Assembly (NCBI GenBank): GCA_015227615.1
Contig: JAALGZ010000009.1
Location: 372,001 to 436,000, forward strand
Direction: 5' to 3'
Length of the DNA: 64,000 nt
From: Labyrinthula sp. Ha
Lineage: Eukaryota > Sar > Bigyra > Labyrinthulida > Labyrinthulaceae
Each line of letters starts with the position of its first letter. Position 1 is the first letter of the stretch. Positions 22,401 through 34,387 of this stretch are shown one piece after another. The notes beneath the pieces are model-generated. The model had not been told where the DNA came from and searched no databases. It saw only the letters and a list, made by a program, of their open reading frames with translations. A program made the position numbers and the translations under genes.

Positions 22401-25330
22401 GATTTTATTTTTCTGTTTCTTTTACAGGACTGGATGTATTATCACAACGAAAATTGTCGATTTATATTCTTTGTGGTTTAAATATTGTTTATTAGTTACA
22501 TTGGCTGCTATCTTTGCTCTCAGAAATGAGCCATTTATTCCCAGCTATGTGCCCAAGAATAGTGATGAGCCTAGGTTTCATAGAAAGAATGTCTACCATA
22601 GCTTCTTTCGCTGAGATTTTTTTCACTTTTATCTTCTTATGGTTTGTCTCGTTTGCATCTTTTGTTTTTTTCTGTACTTAGCCACATGACCATATTATCC
22701 GTTTATAGTTTTTCCTCATCTTGTGCAGTTCTGGCAAAAAATCTTAAACAAACCTTTTTTTTCTAGGCTGCAGATAAGCTTCCATCTTATTAACTTTGAG
22801 TTTCAATGCTCATGACATGGATGATACATATATTTGTCATAAATATAGAATTTTTGGATGCTTCTTCAACGATATTGGTGCGTTCTGCAGCTACATGAGA
22901 CTTCTCATGGACAAATAAGATAATTTCCGAAATAGCTAGCACATGGTTAATGATACTCTTGTGTTTTATACTATTTCTCATTACTTGAAGACATTGTTCC
23001 GGTTAAACTGGAGTATTAGATGAATGAAGCTGATTTGAAAAAATCTTCAGGAAATCCTCTGTTAGTAGCCCTAGTTTGTCTACTTCTTTCCCAGTTTATG
23101 TTTACCTACAAATTTTCCTAATTATAGAAAAACACAAAGATGTCAATAAAGTCAGAAGTAAGACTATAGTCAGGCAATTATACTCTTCAAACTTTCTGCT
23201 TACAACCCCTAAGGCTTTTTCAAATTCTCTGAATAAAGATAAAATCGTCGTCAATTGGGGTGTCGTTCAAATTTGAGAATAAATTACATATTATCACACT
23301 TTTCAGTTCGTTTTCAATATCTAACTTGGTGATTATCTATTTTGATCTCAAGTAGAGATTTTAAATACAAGTCAGTTTTCTTTGCTGTGATTTTGTTGCA
23401 AGGTTTTGTAAGAAGTAGTGAAAAAGAGTTTCGAGAATCGTATCAGTTGCCTTTCTTATGGGTCCTATTTATATTACCGAATGAAAATCAAATAAATTTC
23501 TACTACTAAGGAGTTAAGGTATTTAATAACAAGTTTTCTTATCCAACAAGGAAATTGTTGTTTTAATGTATTTACATTTCTCAACGCTTCATCATATATC
23601 TTACCGAGTTCTTGCTCTCTAGTTTCCTAAGGTTTTCTAGTACTTAATATCTTTTAAAGATAATAAGTAGACGGGAACTAAGTTGCTTCTCCTTTGTGAA
23701 CTCTATGTCACATTTATGTTGTCTTTTAGATTCTTATTATGACGAAGTATCTATCCGTGATTTGTAGAAACTTCTACACTTCGTTCATCACCAACTTATT
23801 GCAAACCAAGACATCGTTTTTTTTATCTTAGCACTATTACTGTTTACAGATTCGACTGCTTTGAACATATATATCTAGGGTTTTCCCTTTCGAAACACTG
23901 GGTTTGGCTCACATATCCTATTATTCAGTAAACTTTGTTAATTCTGAAGGATTATTCTTTTCCTGATATTTAAATTAATTGCTTTTAGGAAGTGTTTCTG
24001 GAATTTTCTTTGTATTTAGTAAAATATTTCAGCTTCCATTGATATGTTTTAATATAGTGTGGAATGGGATGCAAGAGACGTTTCAGTTTTGAGAATTTCT
24101 TAGATAATTATTGTGAAGGTTTCATAGTCCATGAACAGCTGTACCCAAAGCATATTCAAAGAAAATCAACTAATGAAAGGCTACCTTAACATTTTTTTAT
24201 TTACTGAGTGAGTTATTTTCGATTTTTGTAAAGGAATTGTTAATGGGCAGGGATTTTGCAATATTATAGGTTGTTTCTATAATCTCTAACCTGAGAATTT
24301 TTTAATAAAAAATTCTATCTGTTTCAAAAAGAAGGGATTTTTGCTCATATATTTCGTTTTATGTTTTTCTGTGGCAATCTGTTTCAATTTCTTGAACTGT
24401 TTTACTCCCTTGATAATGTTTCTCTGGGTTAAAATAAAATATGCCTTGGGCATCTTCTTCAATTGTGAGATTTTGAGCTGGAAACTTGTGCAGGAACTTG
24501 AAAGCATCTTTCCGGAGTTGAAGAATTTGAAGATGATGGTTAGAGAGTTATTATTAAAAATTTTGGGAAGAAGTCATCCATTCACAATGTCTAATTCGGA
24601 GAATTCATATCATCAGTGTAAATTTAATCGGTTATCAATCATCTACAGTCACAGAATTATCACTTAGTAGCGTGCAACTAGTAACACAATGTCTTGGAAA
24701 ATATAACTATAACCACACTCACTACATTAATTAGGATTAATTAACAACAAGAAACCAGTTCTAATGGCAAGTAACAAGATAGTAAGAAATTAGACCCATT
24801 TCGAGTAAAAAGACTTAGAGCTACACTAGATTAATTAATAAAACACATTTAGTAGCTCAGTTTGAACTCTTATTAGTTCTTTATAAACCTCTTCTGCATT
24901 TTTTGGCTTTGAATTGACTTGCTGCTCATTGAAGATTACCTAAATCCTATTGGTTGCTAACTTGGCAATCTTGTAAGGATGTTCTCCTCATTTCAAAGTA
25001 CCTAACTGTTTAATAATACATTTGATCAGATAATAATCCAACTTCTCTATTTTTCTTTCTATTGATCTGATCCTTGATGTCACCAAATATTAATAAAATT
25101 CCTTGTTTATTGGGATGCGATTTTTTACAAGCGTGTAATTTGCACGCGGTATGTGATTGGAAGATTTCAAATGTGAATTTCCATTCATGCCAATTTCAAA
25201 TTCAAAAAAATAGACAAATATAATATTTTGGGTATTGGGAAAGAAAACAGTTAAATTTCCTTTTCTCAGCCAAAATTTTCGACCTTGACATCCACAGAGA
25301 GCCCAGAGTGTGCGAGCCAACAAAAACAAG
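19483..25330. other. Long AT-rich intergenic region, no gene recognised
   Basis: Nearly 6 kb with no convincing coding frame. Noted features are a run of nine G (21286-21294) and a perfect 7-bp hairpin with 5-nt loop (about 22361-22379, ACGTTGC/GCAACGT). Frames such as 21322-21552 and 24341-24667 show no motif. I see no tRNA-like structure. Confidence 0.5.
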
Positions 25331-25334
25331 GGCT

Positions 25335-26030
25335 GCTTGTAGTTTCTTTAAACGTAGGTGGTCTTATTACGACAAAATTTAACTTTTTGAAGGAGAAACA
25401 CAACAAGTATAAATCTTGAAGTTACAGGAGCTGAATTTGAGCGGGTATAAGACGCTGAGGGAAGCGGTGAATGTCACCAGCAGCAAAGATAGTTGGGTTT
25501 TCTCATCTTCCCCTACTAAAGCAGCAGACGTAGCAATTTACTTGGCCGAGGAGTTTGCTTGCAACGTTTCTTCATTCCAAAGCACTAGCGACGTGACCCT
25601 GAAAGTAGTTATTCAGGGTACTGGTAAGAAAAATATTAACGTGTTGAACTGATACACCCACGCTGTAGGATGACAGAGCAGCTTATACATATATTTTAAA
25701 GGAGCTAAGCGGGATGACGAGGAACCTGAACAAGAGAAGGGTGTTACTTTTATGTAGAAATTTTAACGCACTAGTGATTAGAGCGAAGCTGAGGAAGATC
25801 AGCTGTTGTTCTCAAGTAAAAGTAATTTAAATGGAAAGCTACTGGGAAGTTTGATAAAACTTAAGGGGTGCTCAATTGTTAATCACAAAAATGTCACTGG
25901 GAAGAAGGGGGCGAAAAACACGGAACATTCTATTATAGTTGCGATAGTACGAATGTATCAGAACTTAATTTCTTCATTGCCAATAAAATGGAAAGGCTTT
26001 ATATATTCAAACCAAAGAGAGACATAAGCA
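25335..26030 (+). pseudogene. LINE AP-endonuclease region
   Basis: Motifs appear in order in more than one frame: NVGGL, LQELNL, a VAIYL strand, YTPTL and NFNAL. The last corresponds to the GDFNA catalytic block of exonuclease III-like LINE endonucleases, which nick target DNA to prime reverse transcription. The frame is interrupted several times (for example stops just before LQELNL and after NINVLN at 25650), so it is inactive. Confidence 0.7.
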
Positions 26031-27141
26031 ACTGAATCTGGCAGAAGGACAAATTCGACCACGTCTCTATCATGTTAAGACTGGAATAATTCCATCGAGG
26101 AAAGAAGAGATGAGAGAACACGCCACGGAAAACCCATTCAAACTTCTTTCAAGCAAACAACTCGCACTACAGTTGTATCAAAAAAATTAATCTGGAATTC
26201 CTAAAATTGAAAAAAGGAAGAAAGAGATTACAAAGCCCTAACACAGATTGTTCCAAAATTGATTAAGCAACTTGTACCTGAACAGCCTGACAACTTAGTA
26301 GAGACAGGGATATCTGATCAAATACGAGAGCTGCTATAAAGGGAAATTCATTCTGGGACACATCAACTACAGGATAAAAGAAATAACTTGTCAATGCTGT
26401 AAAAAGAGGTACAAAAAGGAACAAAAGGATTTGGTGCATGGAACCTGCCAAAAGTACAACTCCTGTTTGAACCGAACCTAATAAGAAAAGTATATCTACT
26501 CCTGAATCTATTAAAACCAACAGTCAAAACCTATACCCGGGTTACTAAAGATGAAAAGGGAAATAAAGTAGACCCGCTCAAGAGGCTGAAAATACTCGGT
26601 GACTTTATAACCAATCAACACCTCCCGTCGATGCCCAGAGTATACCTAACTCAAGAAGAAAAGGTGAATTGCTGCAGGTCAATATACGAATCGACTCTAG
26701 AAAACACATAAGTACAAACCCTCCATCATTACACGAAATCATAGTAACCATAAATCAAATGAAGAACAACTGAGCTACATGACTTCACTGCATTGATAAT
26801 GAAATGCTGAAAACGTCACCAGTAGTCCAGAAGATCTTGCTCAGAGAAATCCAAGAGCTCTTCAGAAAAACCACATTAAGTCAGAGAACGAGGAAAGAAT
26901 TATGCCTTGGAAAATCATTCATATCTACCAACTAAAAGGAGAAAAACACGACCAGCTTCATATAGACCCATAGGTCTCTTGAACACAGCATTTTAGTTGG
27001 CTACAAAGATAATTCATAATCGACTGCAACCAATATTCAACAAGTCACCTTCTTATTAGACACGTCTTAGGTAACGGCACTCCACGACAAATAAGATAGA
27101 AATCCTAAACAATATTGTGAAGAAGAACTACTGCAGAATAG

Positions 27142-28563
27142 GAAACTGAAGCTTCTCTTCGTTGATTTCCAAAAAGCATTCGACTCAGTAAAACACGTCT
27201 CTGCACAGCTATTGTTGAAAGAGCATGCAGTGCCCAGTAAACTCAGGATAATTGTTCGTGTTCTATGTAAAAATATTACAGTCAACATCTCAGAAGGGAA
27301 GCATATGTCCAAAACAGTACAGTTGAGAAGAGGAGTACTGCAAGGAGACTCACTCTCTCCTGTTATATTTATATTGGTGCTGAATTCTGCAATAAAAAGG
27401 AGAGATAAAATACCTTGGCAAACGTAGAAATAACAGGAAGCATCTTTAGCTACCTCGATTTTGCGGATAACTTGGTTGCACTTTGTGAAAAAAACAACCA
27501 AACAAGCTCTTTCATTGAGCAACTTTACAAGCTAGAATCTCTCTCTGACCTAAGAACAAACCTGAGTAAAACAAAAATACTATTAACAGACGAAGGATAT
27601 TCTTTGACAGGGCAGATACCAGATAAAGCTATAGATAAACTCCTTACTAACTTCTTCTGTAAAAAGTACCAAAGATACTTCCATCGAGAGAAGTCACTAA
27701 AGGCACACCTTAAAAGCCGTTTCTGTGACGGAACTTTAAATCGAAAAAGAGCAGGAATGTTAGCTGTCAAAGACACCAAATATGTAGTCCAGAAGATGTT
27801 GCAACCAGTTGCTGAACCAATATCGGTGTTAGGAGAAGAAGTCCAGCCAGTAAAAGAAATGAAGTATTTAGGGGCGGTCTTTAACTCCACTGGAATAGCA
27901 CAAGAACATGTGCTGTTCAACCTGGACAAGTGCGAATCAAGACTTACTAAATACAGGGACATACTCTCCTGCAACACTCTGACCAGAAAAGTGAAGAGAC
28001 AACTAGCACGCAGCATGGTTTTAGCTCCTGGAATATATAACCTCGGTAACTGGCCCCTAAGCAATGATATAAAAAAGAAGTTAAACTTTTTGACGAGGAA
28101 AATAAACTCTAGCCTGAACAACGTGCCAATCCAAGAATACAGGTTTTGTGAAAGTGACTTGGACATTCAGAAAATACTGCTAGAACAAAGAACAAAGTAT
28201 GTAGAAACGAACGAAGCAACAGCTAACAAGCAGGCCCATATCTTCCGAGAAGCTAGAATCAATAACTACCTGGAACCAAAGGACCCAAAGTATATGACTC
28301 CCACTGAAGCATGCCAGAAGCTTGGACTAGAAGAAGACAAAGGTATCGATCATGTGCCGCCCATCCAGGATCCACCAAACCACGGACCACCCCAACCAAT
28401 ATATCTAAGGAGAACCTATAACGTACCGGGCACAGGATCAAGAACACCGATCAAAGGAAACTATCTGGAACAAGCAGCAAGATATCGTGGAACTGCACCA
28501 GCCAACATCAACCCCTTAACTAATGTGCAAGAACTCCTTGGACTCTCTGGAACATCCACATAG
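27142..28563 (+). pseudogene. LINE reverse transcriptase, palm and C-terminal region, with finger-like insert
   Basis: Two overlapping frames (about 27142-27427 and 27415-28563) carry reverse transcriptase motifs from DFQKAFDSV to KYLGAVF. They overlap by a frame change near 27415-27427. Between the catalytic FADN block and KYLGAVF lies a C2H2-like finger (27658-27726; pattern C-x-x-Y...F-x5-L-x2-H-x4-C), in which one Cys position reads Tyr. The tail (28260-28560) is rich in proline and ends NPLTNVQELLGL. In this family reverse transcription starts on nicked genomic DNA. Confidence 0.8.
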
Positions 28564-29275
28564 CAGGAAACCTGAATTTCCTGGAACACTCAATGCACAG
28601 GTAACACGACTGGAAACAACAACTGCACATAAAAGATATTACAACTCCCTACCAGCAATGAAACACAGCTTCTTCTCACCCAGAATACAGCCATGATGGA
28701 CCTCCCAACCTCCCTAACTCCACCCCAACCCAAACACCTTAATAGCCAGCATCCACATCCTGAACCTGGAACCCACTGGAACCTTAATAATACCGCCCCA
28801 TTGGACCTCTAATAGCCACAGATACCAAGAATATACCTCCCAGAAAAATGAATTGGCTCCAGCTAAAGTTCGATGTACCAAATTGATCCAGAAACCCTAC
28901 TTCACCACCTTCCACTCAAAAACAGCAATAACCACTCGGAAACTTGTTCAACAACCCTTCATACATCTCGATACATCCCTCAGAAGCACCTTTCGGGTTC
29001 CCCGTCGCCTTCTTGGGGCTCCTCCGGCTTGGCGTGAGATAATTTTAATCTTTTTCAATTTGATTTGATTTATGATTGGAATTTTAGGAAAATAAGAATA
29101 ACGCAATCTAGAGTAATACAACCTTGGACAAATGAAATCAGGTATCCTGGGAAACTGACCAATAAGAACCAGAGGAAGAGTACAAGGTATTGATAGCAAC
29201 AACTAGGATATAGACAACAACAAACCACTCTCAGTAGGTTAAGAGCGTAGTAAGTACCCGGCTCGTAGAAGGTTA

Positions 29276-29327
29276 GGCCAAAAGGCCCATTTTAAGCCTT
29301 AATTAACTAATTAACTAATTAACTAAC
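29276..29327 (+). repeat. LINE 3' hairpin and (TAATTAAC)n tail
   Basis: A GGCC stem with AAAA loop (29276-29287) lies just before three and a half copies of the 8-mer TAATTAAC (29300-29327). Many LINE clades end in a stem-loop recognised by their reverse transcriptase followed by a short microsatellite, so this marks the likely 3' terminus. Confidence 0.65.
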
Positions 29328-29449
29328 CAAATGTGTAAGTTCCAAATTTTGAATTTGGGCCATGTCACCAAAAATTATACTTCAGCAAAATTTGGAGGTA
29401 GCGGAAGGGAAGAGTGGACCATTTGACCCAAAATTAGAAAAATGAAAAA

Positions 29450-30286
29450 ATGCAAAAAATTGAGAACAGTATTCAGGACTTTCCAACACTGGAAAAGAAT
29501 CCAGAAGACGTTCCAAACACCACAGAGCTAGAATTATGGGGACATTTTGAAGCTGCCACAGAAGACGAGATGTTTTTGAGCCTCTTAACGTTTGCGAGCG
29601 GTCACTTCAAGTGGTTCAAGAGGACAACATTATATTTTTCTCCAGAAATCAGTAAGGTTCAATTTGAAAAGAAAGTTTAAAAAAATGAATGGTTGTGTCA
29701 GTAAGTGTAGCTCTTCCAAAATTTGTCAATTTCGAGTTAATCTTAACTTTGATTCAACGAAAATAATTTTTTTTTTAACGTGATTGAACTAAATCACACC
29801 GATCATGAAGTAGAAGCTCTTGGAAAAATTAAAAAAAATATTCAACAATTAACAGCAGAGGAATTTCAGTTTATTCAAACTCTAGGCATTGCCGAAACTA
29901 ACACTTCTTCAGCAATGGTTGCTTTGCATCGCTCATTTTTGGGAGTTTTGTTCTCATAATTGCTAGTTAGACGTGAAATGAAGAACGCTAAGAAAAATTA
30001 TTCTAATCTTAGAGGTGAAGCCAACTACTCCTGCCTCTTTACTGAATGCAAGTTGCTTGCAGAAGAAAAAAAAGATTCAGAGGAAGGATGTAGGATAGTC
30101 TTTGCAACGGTAAGAAAAATGAGACCCGTGTTGCAAAACAATCCTGACGGAAATTTTGCACAGTTACAATGTGTCTCGGATGACACCGTTCTGACTTTTG
30201 AATACACCAGGAAGCGTCAGAGGAAAACCCGCCCTACCCAGGCTATAAGCCCGAGTAGATTGAATTTTACCTCACTCAACCAGTAA
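29450..30286 (+). pseudogene. Interrupted coding region of unknown identity
   Basis: Three well-composed stretches lie in order on the plus strand: 29450-29680 (ELELWGHFEAATEDEMFLSL), about 29777-29959 (TDHEVEALGKIKKN, LTAEEFQFIQTLG) and 29960-30286 (SNLRGEANYSCLFTECKLLA, ending in a basic KRQRKTR tail). All are in the frame that starts at 29450, or continue it, but are separated by stops. No set of 27-31-nt GT-AG introns that I tried joins them cleanly. It may be a decayed gene, a gene with longer introns, or part of a transposon placed right after the LINE tail. I recognise no family. Confidence 0.35.
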
Positions 30287-30330
30287 CCTTTAAGGTCTAA
30301 GTAGATTCGATATTTTCATTAAGCTGCAAG

Positions 30331-30455
30331 TTTTTTATCCAAACTTGTTTTTTCTTTTTTTAATTTAAATACAACTTTTTCATCCAAACTTGTTTTTCCA
30401 TTTTTTACTTCAACTACAACTTTTTTATCCAAACTTGTTTCTTCTTTTCCAAACC
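30331..30455. repeat. Tandem repeat, 45-base period, about 2.7 copies
   Basis: The phrase TTTTTTATCCAAACTTGTTT recurs starting at 30331, 30376 and 30421, exactly 45 bases apart, with T-rich and C/A-containing remainder of each unit diverged. The period is a multiple of three, but the frame is not open in any direction that I could follow. Function unknown. Confidence 0.75.
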
Positions 30456-31047
30456 ACTTTCAGTTGCTTTATCTAAAATCGTGTCAACATTAGCACCCAA
30501 CCGCAAATGTTCTTATCGTATAAAAACTACTAAGTATCTCGTATTCTTGTTTGAAGGCTCTAACCACCTATCTTAAAGTAGATCAACTTAAGCTCTGATA
30601 TGTTTAATCACCTAAGAGATCTGCTTTTTGCAATGCTAAGGTGTTAAACTAACTAGGTAGTAAATGTTCATCTAGGGATGTAACATTAAGTAAGCAACAG
30701 GAAGTCAACGACCACCGTGCTTAATCCTAATCTACAACTAGGTTGTCCCTATGTGCCCGACAGTACCTTCTTCTTTGTCTTGGAATTGTGTTGAATTTTT
30801 TTGTGCACTCACGACTTATCGTTCTTCATAATTGAAATTATAAAGTTGGTCAGTTGCATTTTCAAGTCTTCATTAAATGCTTTATCGCCTTAGGATTTAA
30901 ATAGTATTCTTGAATAGTTTCTCAGCAATAAGAACAAGGGTTTAGCTTCCAAGAGAGATAAGGCAGCCTAAAGAGAATAGTTATTCAAAGAAGCTGCGTC
31001 AGAGGTAAGATAAACTAGAAAACCAATGACATGGGGCTTTAAATTGT
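30456..31047. other. Intergenic, nothing recognised
   Basis: About 590 bases of AT-rich sequence downstream of the SGNH hydrolase stop codon. I see no coding frame or structured RNA. Confidence 0.4.
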
Positions 31048-32913
31048 TTAAACAGCAATAATACTACTTATTCGAATCTCCTTATCTGGCTTTCTTGACA
31101 CTCGAAAAGCCAGATAAAGATGACCTGTTTCATCGTGCAGATCCTGTGGAAACCCATTGAGCACTCGAACACACTTCTCATTCGGCCAAATGTCGAAAGT
31201 ACTATTGTCAAGACGAGTGCCATCAAATTCTATTTCAAACGCTTCATTCGTCATAAACATTTCCTCTCCAACCTTCTTGTTGCAACACCCACATAGCGCA
31301 ATATATCCTACTTCCATTCTAGGAAGTTGAATAACAATCCACTTGTTGATCGTATCATCTGATTCTCCAACCATCTCAATAAACCCACATTGATCATGGT
31401 GAGCACATTTTGGGTCATTAGCCTCTTGCTTGGGAACCTCGTATCCTACTCCATTTTCCTTTAAATAGGGCTTAAAATATTTTGGTTTCATTAAGCTCCC
31501 CTGATCACTAAAGTAAGGATTCAAATCATCATCTGGTTGAACAAGTCGCATGTGTTGCCAACCGAACGTAGGACTTTCTAAATTCATGCAACTTGGAGGA
31601 GTATCTTGTTTACACTCATCTTCGCAAAAAAGAGGGTCGCCTAAATCCGTTGAAGATAGTACCTTATTTGCAGGTTCTAAAAATAAAATCAAGATTGTAA
31701 ATACTTTTCCCGTCTTCATACTTCTTAAGCGCAATTTCAAGTGCATCTAAATGGAGCCATGCGAAGGCATCAGACACACTTTGAAACCCAAGAGGTCCAG
31801 GATGCCAGTTTCTAAAAACTACTCCAAGACTTTCCCTTCGATCTCCAGTCTCCTGCTCACCATATCTAGTTACATCATGTCTTCCGTCACCTACTTTTCC
31901 CCATTCTTTTCCTTTGAACTTTCCATTGGAGAAGAGCAAGCTTTCCAGACAAATTGCAGAATATCCAAACCCTAGAACTAAAATATCAAGAAAATATACC
32001 ATGATATTTTTTAAAGAGTGCATCATTGTATTTTTTCTTTTCATCAATGCAAGTGTTTACATTTCCACCGACATTAAAGAGCATAGTTGCAGGCTGATTA
32101 TTCATCATCAAACTCCAGCGCAGAATCTGTTCATGTTGTTTAGGGGAATTATCTCTATGTTCAAAGTAGGACCAACTATAATGAACCATATCAACATTGC
32201 CCAAAGTTGTCTCCACGCAATATACCTACACATAAGACATAAAGCTACTCCTACTTGATTCTGATGGGTATCGCCACAACCTCCTCCCATTCCAGCATTT
32301 TGGACCTCAAAACCATTTAATCCATCAATCGACCATATATCTTGCATTTGTCTTTCAAGTTGTTGCTCATAATTGTCGTAAGCACAGTTGTCATGACCCG
32401 CAGCCACACTACTTCCTATGCATTAAAGAAAAATAAATGAGAACCTATTACACCAATAGTGTATTTTCCATCAGTTAAAAGAGAGTTCAAAATATTTTCA
32501 CTTTGGTAATCCAATATTTCCTTGTACTGTTCATTGTGATAGTTCATTCCAGGGGGCGTAGATGCAGCGAGCATGTCAGAGAAGTTTCCATAGTACTTGT
32601 CTATGACATTTCGCACTTTAGATATCTGTGAACGCATTTCCTTCATTGAAAATACAGGTTTAGGTGTTGAAGTATCATGCGTTTGGTATCCAGGGTCTGA
32701 AAACTCACCGTTCTTTGTGTCACTTGTTCCATATCCAGATCCCAAAGATTCAGTAATCTGGGAGAACTCGAAGAATGACCCAGTAAAGACCCCGAGCACA
32801 AATGTAAAACAAAAGAGAGCTGTAAATAAAATGATACATTTCTTGGTGTATGAATCTGGAGAGAGAAACGGCGATGGCATTGAAGTTGAGGTAGATATTT
32901 TCATTTCCTTCAT
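31048..32913 (-). CDS. Type II membrane-anchored SGNH/GDSL-like hydrolase with Cys-rich C-terminal domain
   Basis: Five exons (32913-32445, 32415-32255, 32225-32000, 31971-31705, 31676-31048) join in frame to 583 residues across introns of 29, 29, 28 and 28 nt. A short basic cytosolic end is followed by one signal-anchor helix (about 27-49). The spliced first junction creates TIGVIGSSVAAGHDN, the block I (GDS-like) nucleophile strand of SGNH esterases. VQNAGMGGG follows as the oxyanion block, LFNVGGNV as a later block, and NWHPGPLG (His about 342) as the catalytic histidine block. A C-terminal part of about 200 residues holds paired cysteines (CEDEC, PSCMN, CAHHDQCG, CGCCNKK), probably an extracytoplasmic beta-rich domain. 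SGNH enzymes remove acyl groups from sugars, lipids or polysaccharides. The lumenal or surface location is inferred from topology; the substrate is unknown. The exon joins are supported by frame and motif continuity. Confidence 0.82.
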
Positions 32914-34387
32914 TATAGACTATTTTGTGTTCTTCTGGCAAAGATCTTCTGGCATGAATTTTGGGGAGATTTCCAGATGGTGTCGCGCTGATTACACTTG
33001 AGTCTATTCTATTTCAATCAGTAAATCGACTTTATGTTCTTCATTCTAAGACGCCAGCTCATGAAAAAGAGATTGAGGAATACTTTAATGATTATTATTT
33101 CAAAAAAAATAATTTTCCCTTAGAATACTCAAAAATTAAAAGGATGTTTTCGCTCAAATAGGTAATATGTACTTCGGGCTAAGTTCATGTTTTCCTCTGT
33201 GGAAGCTCTTTACTTACCCGATTTTTTTTCACTAATTAAACTGATCAAAAATATGTGATAATTGATTTAAGTAGTACCTTATGTTAGAGAACAATTAATT
33301 TGTTCCTGCGAAACAAGGATATTTTGTTCCAGACTGGACAAGAAAGATACCTAGAAAAGAGAAACAGTTAAGAAAACAGAAATCTAAGAATACAAAAATA
33401 AGCAATAATCTTTGAGCTATAAGAAACTTATCTTTATATATATATTAATGTGTCTTGGAACATACTACATGGAAACATAGTATTTTTTTATTTCTCTCTT
33501 CAACCAATAAACTACCTGCAATCCAGTCACGAGAAGAAAATTAAGACGACACAAATATGAAAGCCTTATAGCTTCCCAACATCGAAAATGTTGATATTCA
33601 CAGGAAATGAAAATATTAATCCAGGGAAGCTGCTCGCTTGCTTTCGTCAACAACAGAAAGGTGTCGGTACTAGGTATGTCGGTTGATAAGAAATTGTCAT
33701 AACTCAAATAAAGTTATGAAAAACGTTGCTTTTTGAGTTCTTCTCAAACTCTAATATTCTTCCAGTTATGGTTGAGTGAATTTAATCGATCAAAATTTGT
33801 CGTACATTATTGGCCTATAATGCCCAAGAATACTTTTTGAATCATATGAAAATCTTAGTAAAAAGGCTCTTATGGTATTGCTTTGTTCCAGGGTTTGTCA
33901 GAAACAGAGGTTTAATATCCAAAAATATTACAGATATGAGGTTCCTATTGTTCAAGCAATATTTTGATGAGGAAAGCTGGATGTTGAATACATACTTACC
34001 TCATAATCTCGTATCATTAGGCTACTATTAATGATTTTAGCGGTTCAGTAAGAAAATGACACATAAAAAAAGAAAGACAATGATTTCAACCTCTAGTAAC
34101 TAAGAAAATAGTTGTTACATGACCATGAAATACAAGGGAAGGCCGAAAAGCAAGGGGAATGATTTAGAAATGCCATAACTTATTGCAAGAAAATGCATAG
34201 CAAGGATTGTTCACCTAGAAAGAACCTCAAATGAAACTCATTATAATAATAAAATGAGTTAGAATGCCCTGAAAAAATACGGGTATCACGGAAGGCAAGT
34301 TGAGAAATATCATGACTCGCTCGGTATATATTGAAATCGTCAAACGACACCCATACTTAGTAACATGTCGTATTCTTCAAATGGCTT
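32914..34387. other. Intergenic, one short frame only
   Basis: A 66-codon plus-strand frame (32961-33161, with EKEIEEYFNDYYFKKN) starts next to the hydrolase promoter. I recognise no family. The rest is AT-rich. About 100 bases before 34388 align weakly, in inverted orientation, with the flank of repeat copy A. Confidence 0.35.

Larger units (their letters stand above)
25335..29327 (+). mobile_element. Decayed LINE (non-LTR retrotransposon) with AP-type endonuclease and reverse transcriptase
   Basis: From 25335 a frame reads SLNVGGL near the start, then LQELNL, then FSSSPTKAADVAIYL and, after a stop and frame changes, YTPTL and LLLCRNFNALV. These are the successive motifs of apurinic-type LINE endonucleases. 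The reverse transcriptase follows: NEMLK (about 26800), the RPIGLLNT region (about 26967-26990, decayed), VDFQKAFDSV (about 27160), RRGVLQGDSLSP (about 27330-27360), a FADN block where YADD is expected (27451-27471) and KYLGAVF (27862-27882). The last clean frame runs 27415-28563. The 3' end is a GGCC-AAAA-GGCC hairpin (29276-29287) followed by (TAATTAAC)3.5 (29300-29327). Several stops and frame changes show the copy is dead. No ribonuclease H domain is evident. Confidence 0.85.
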
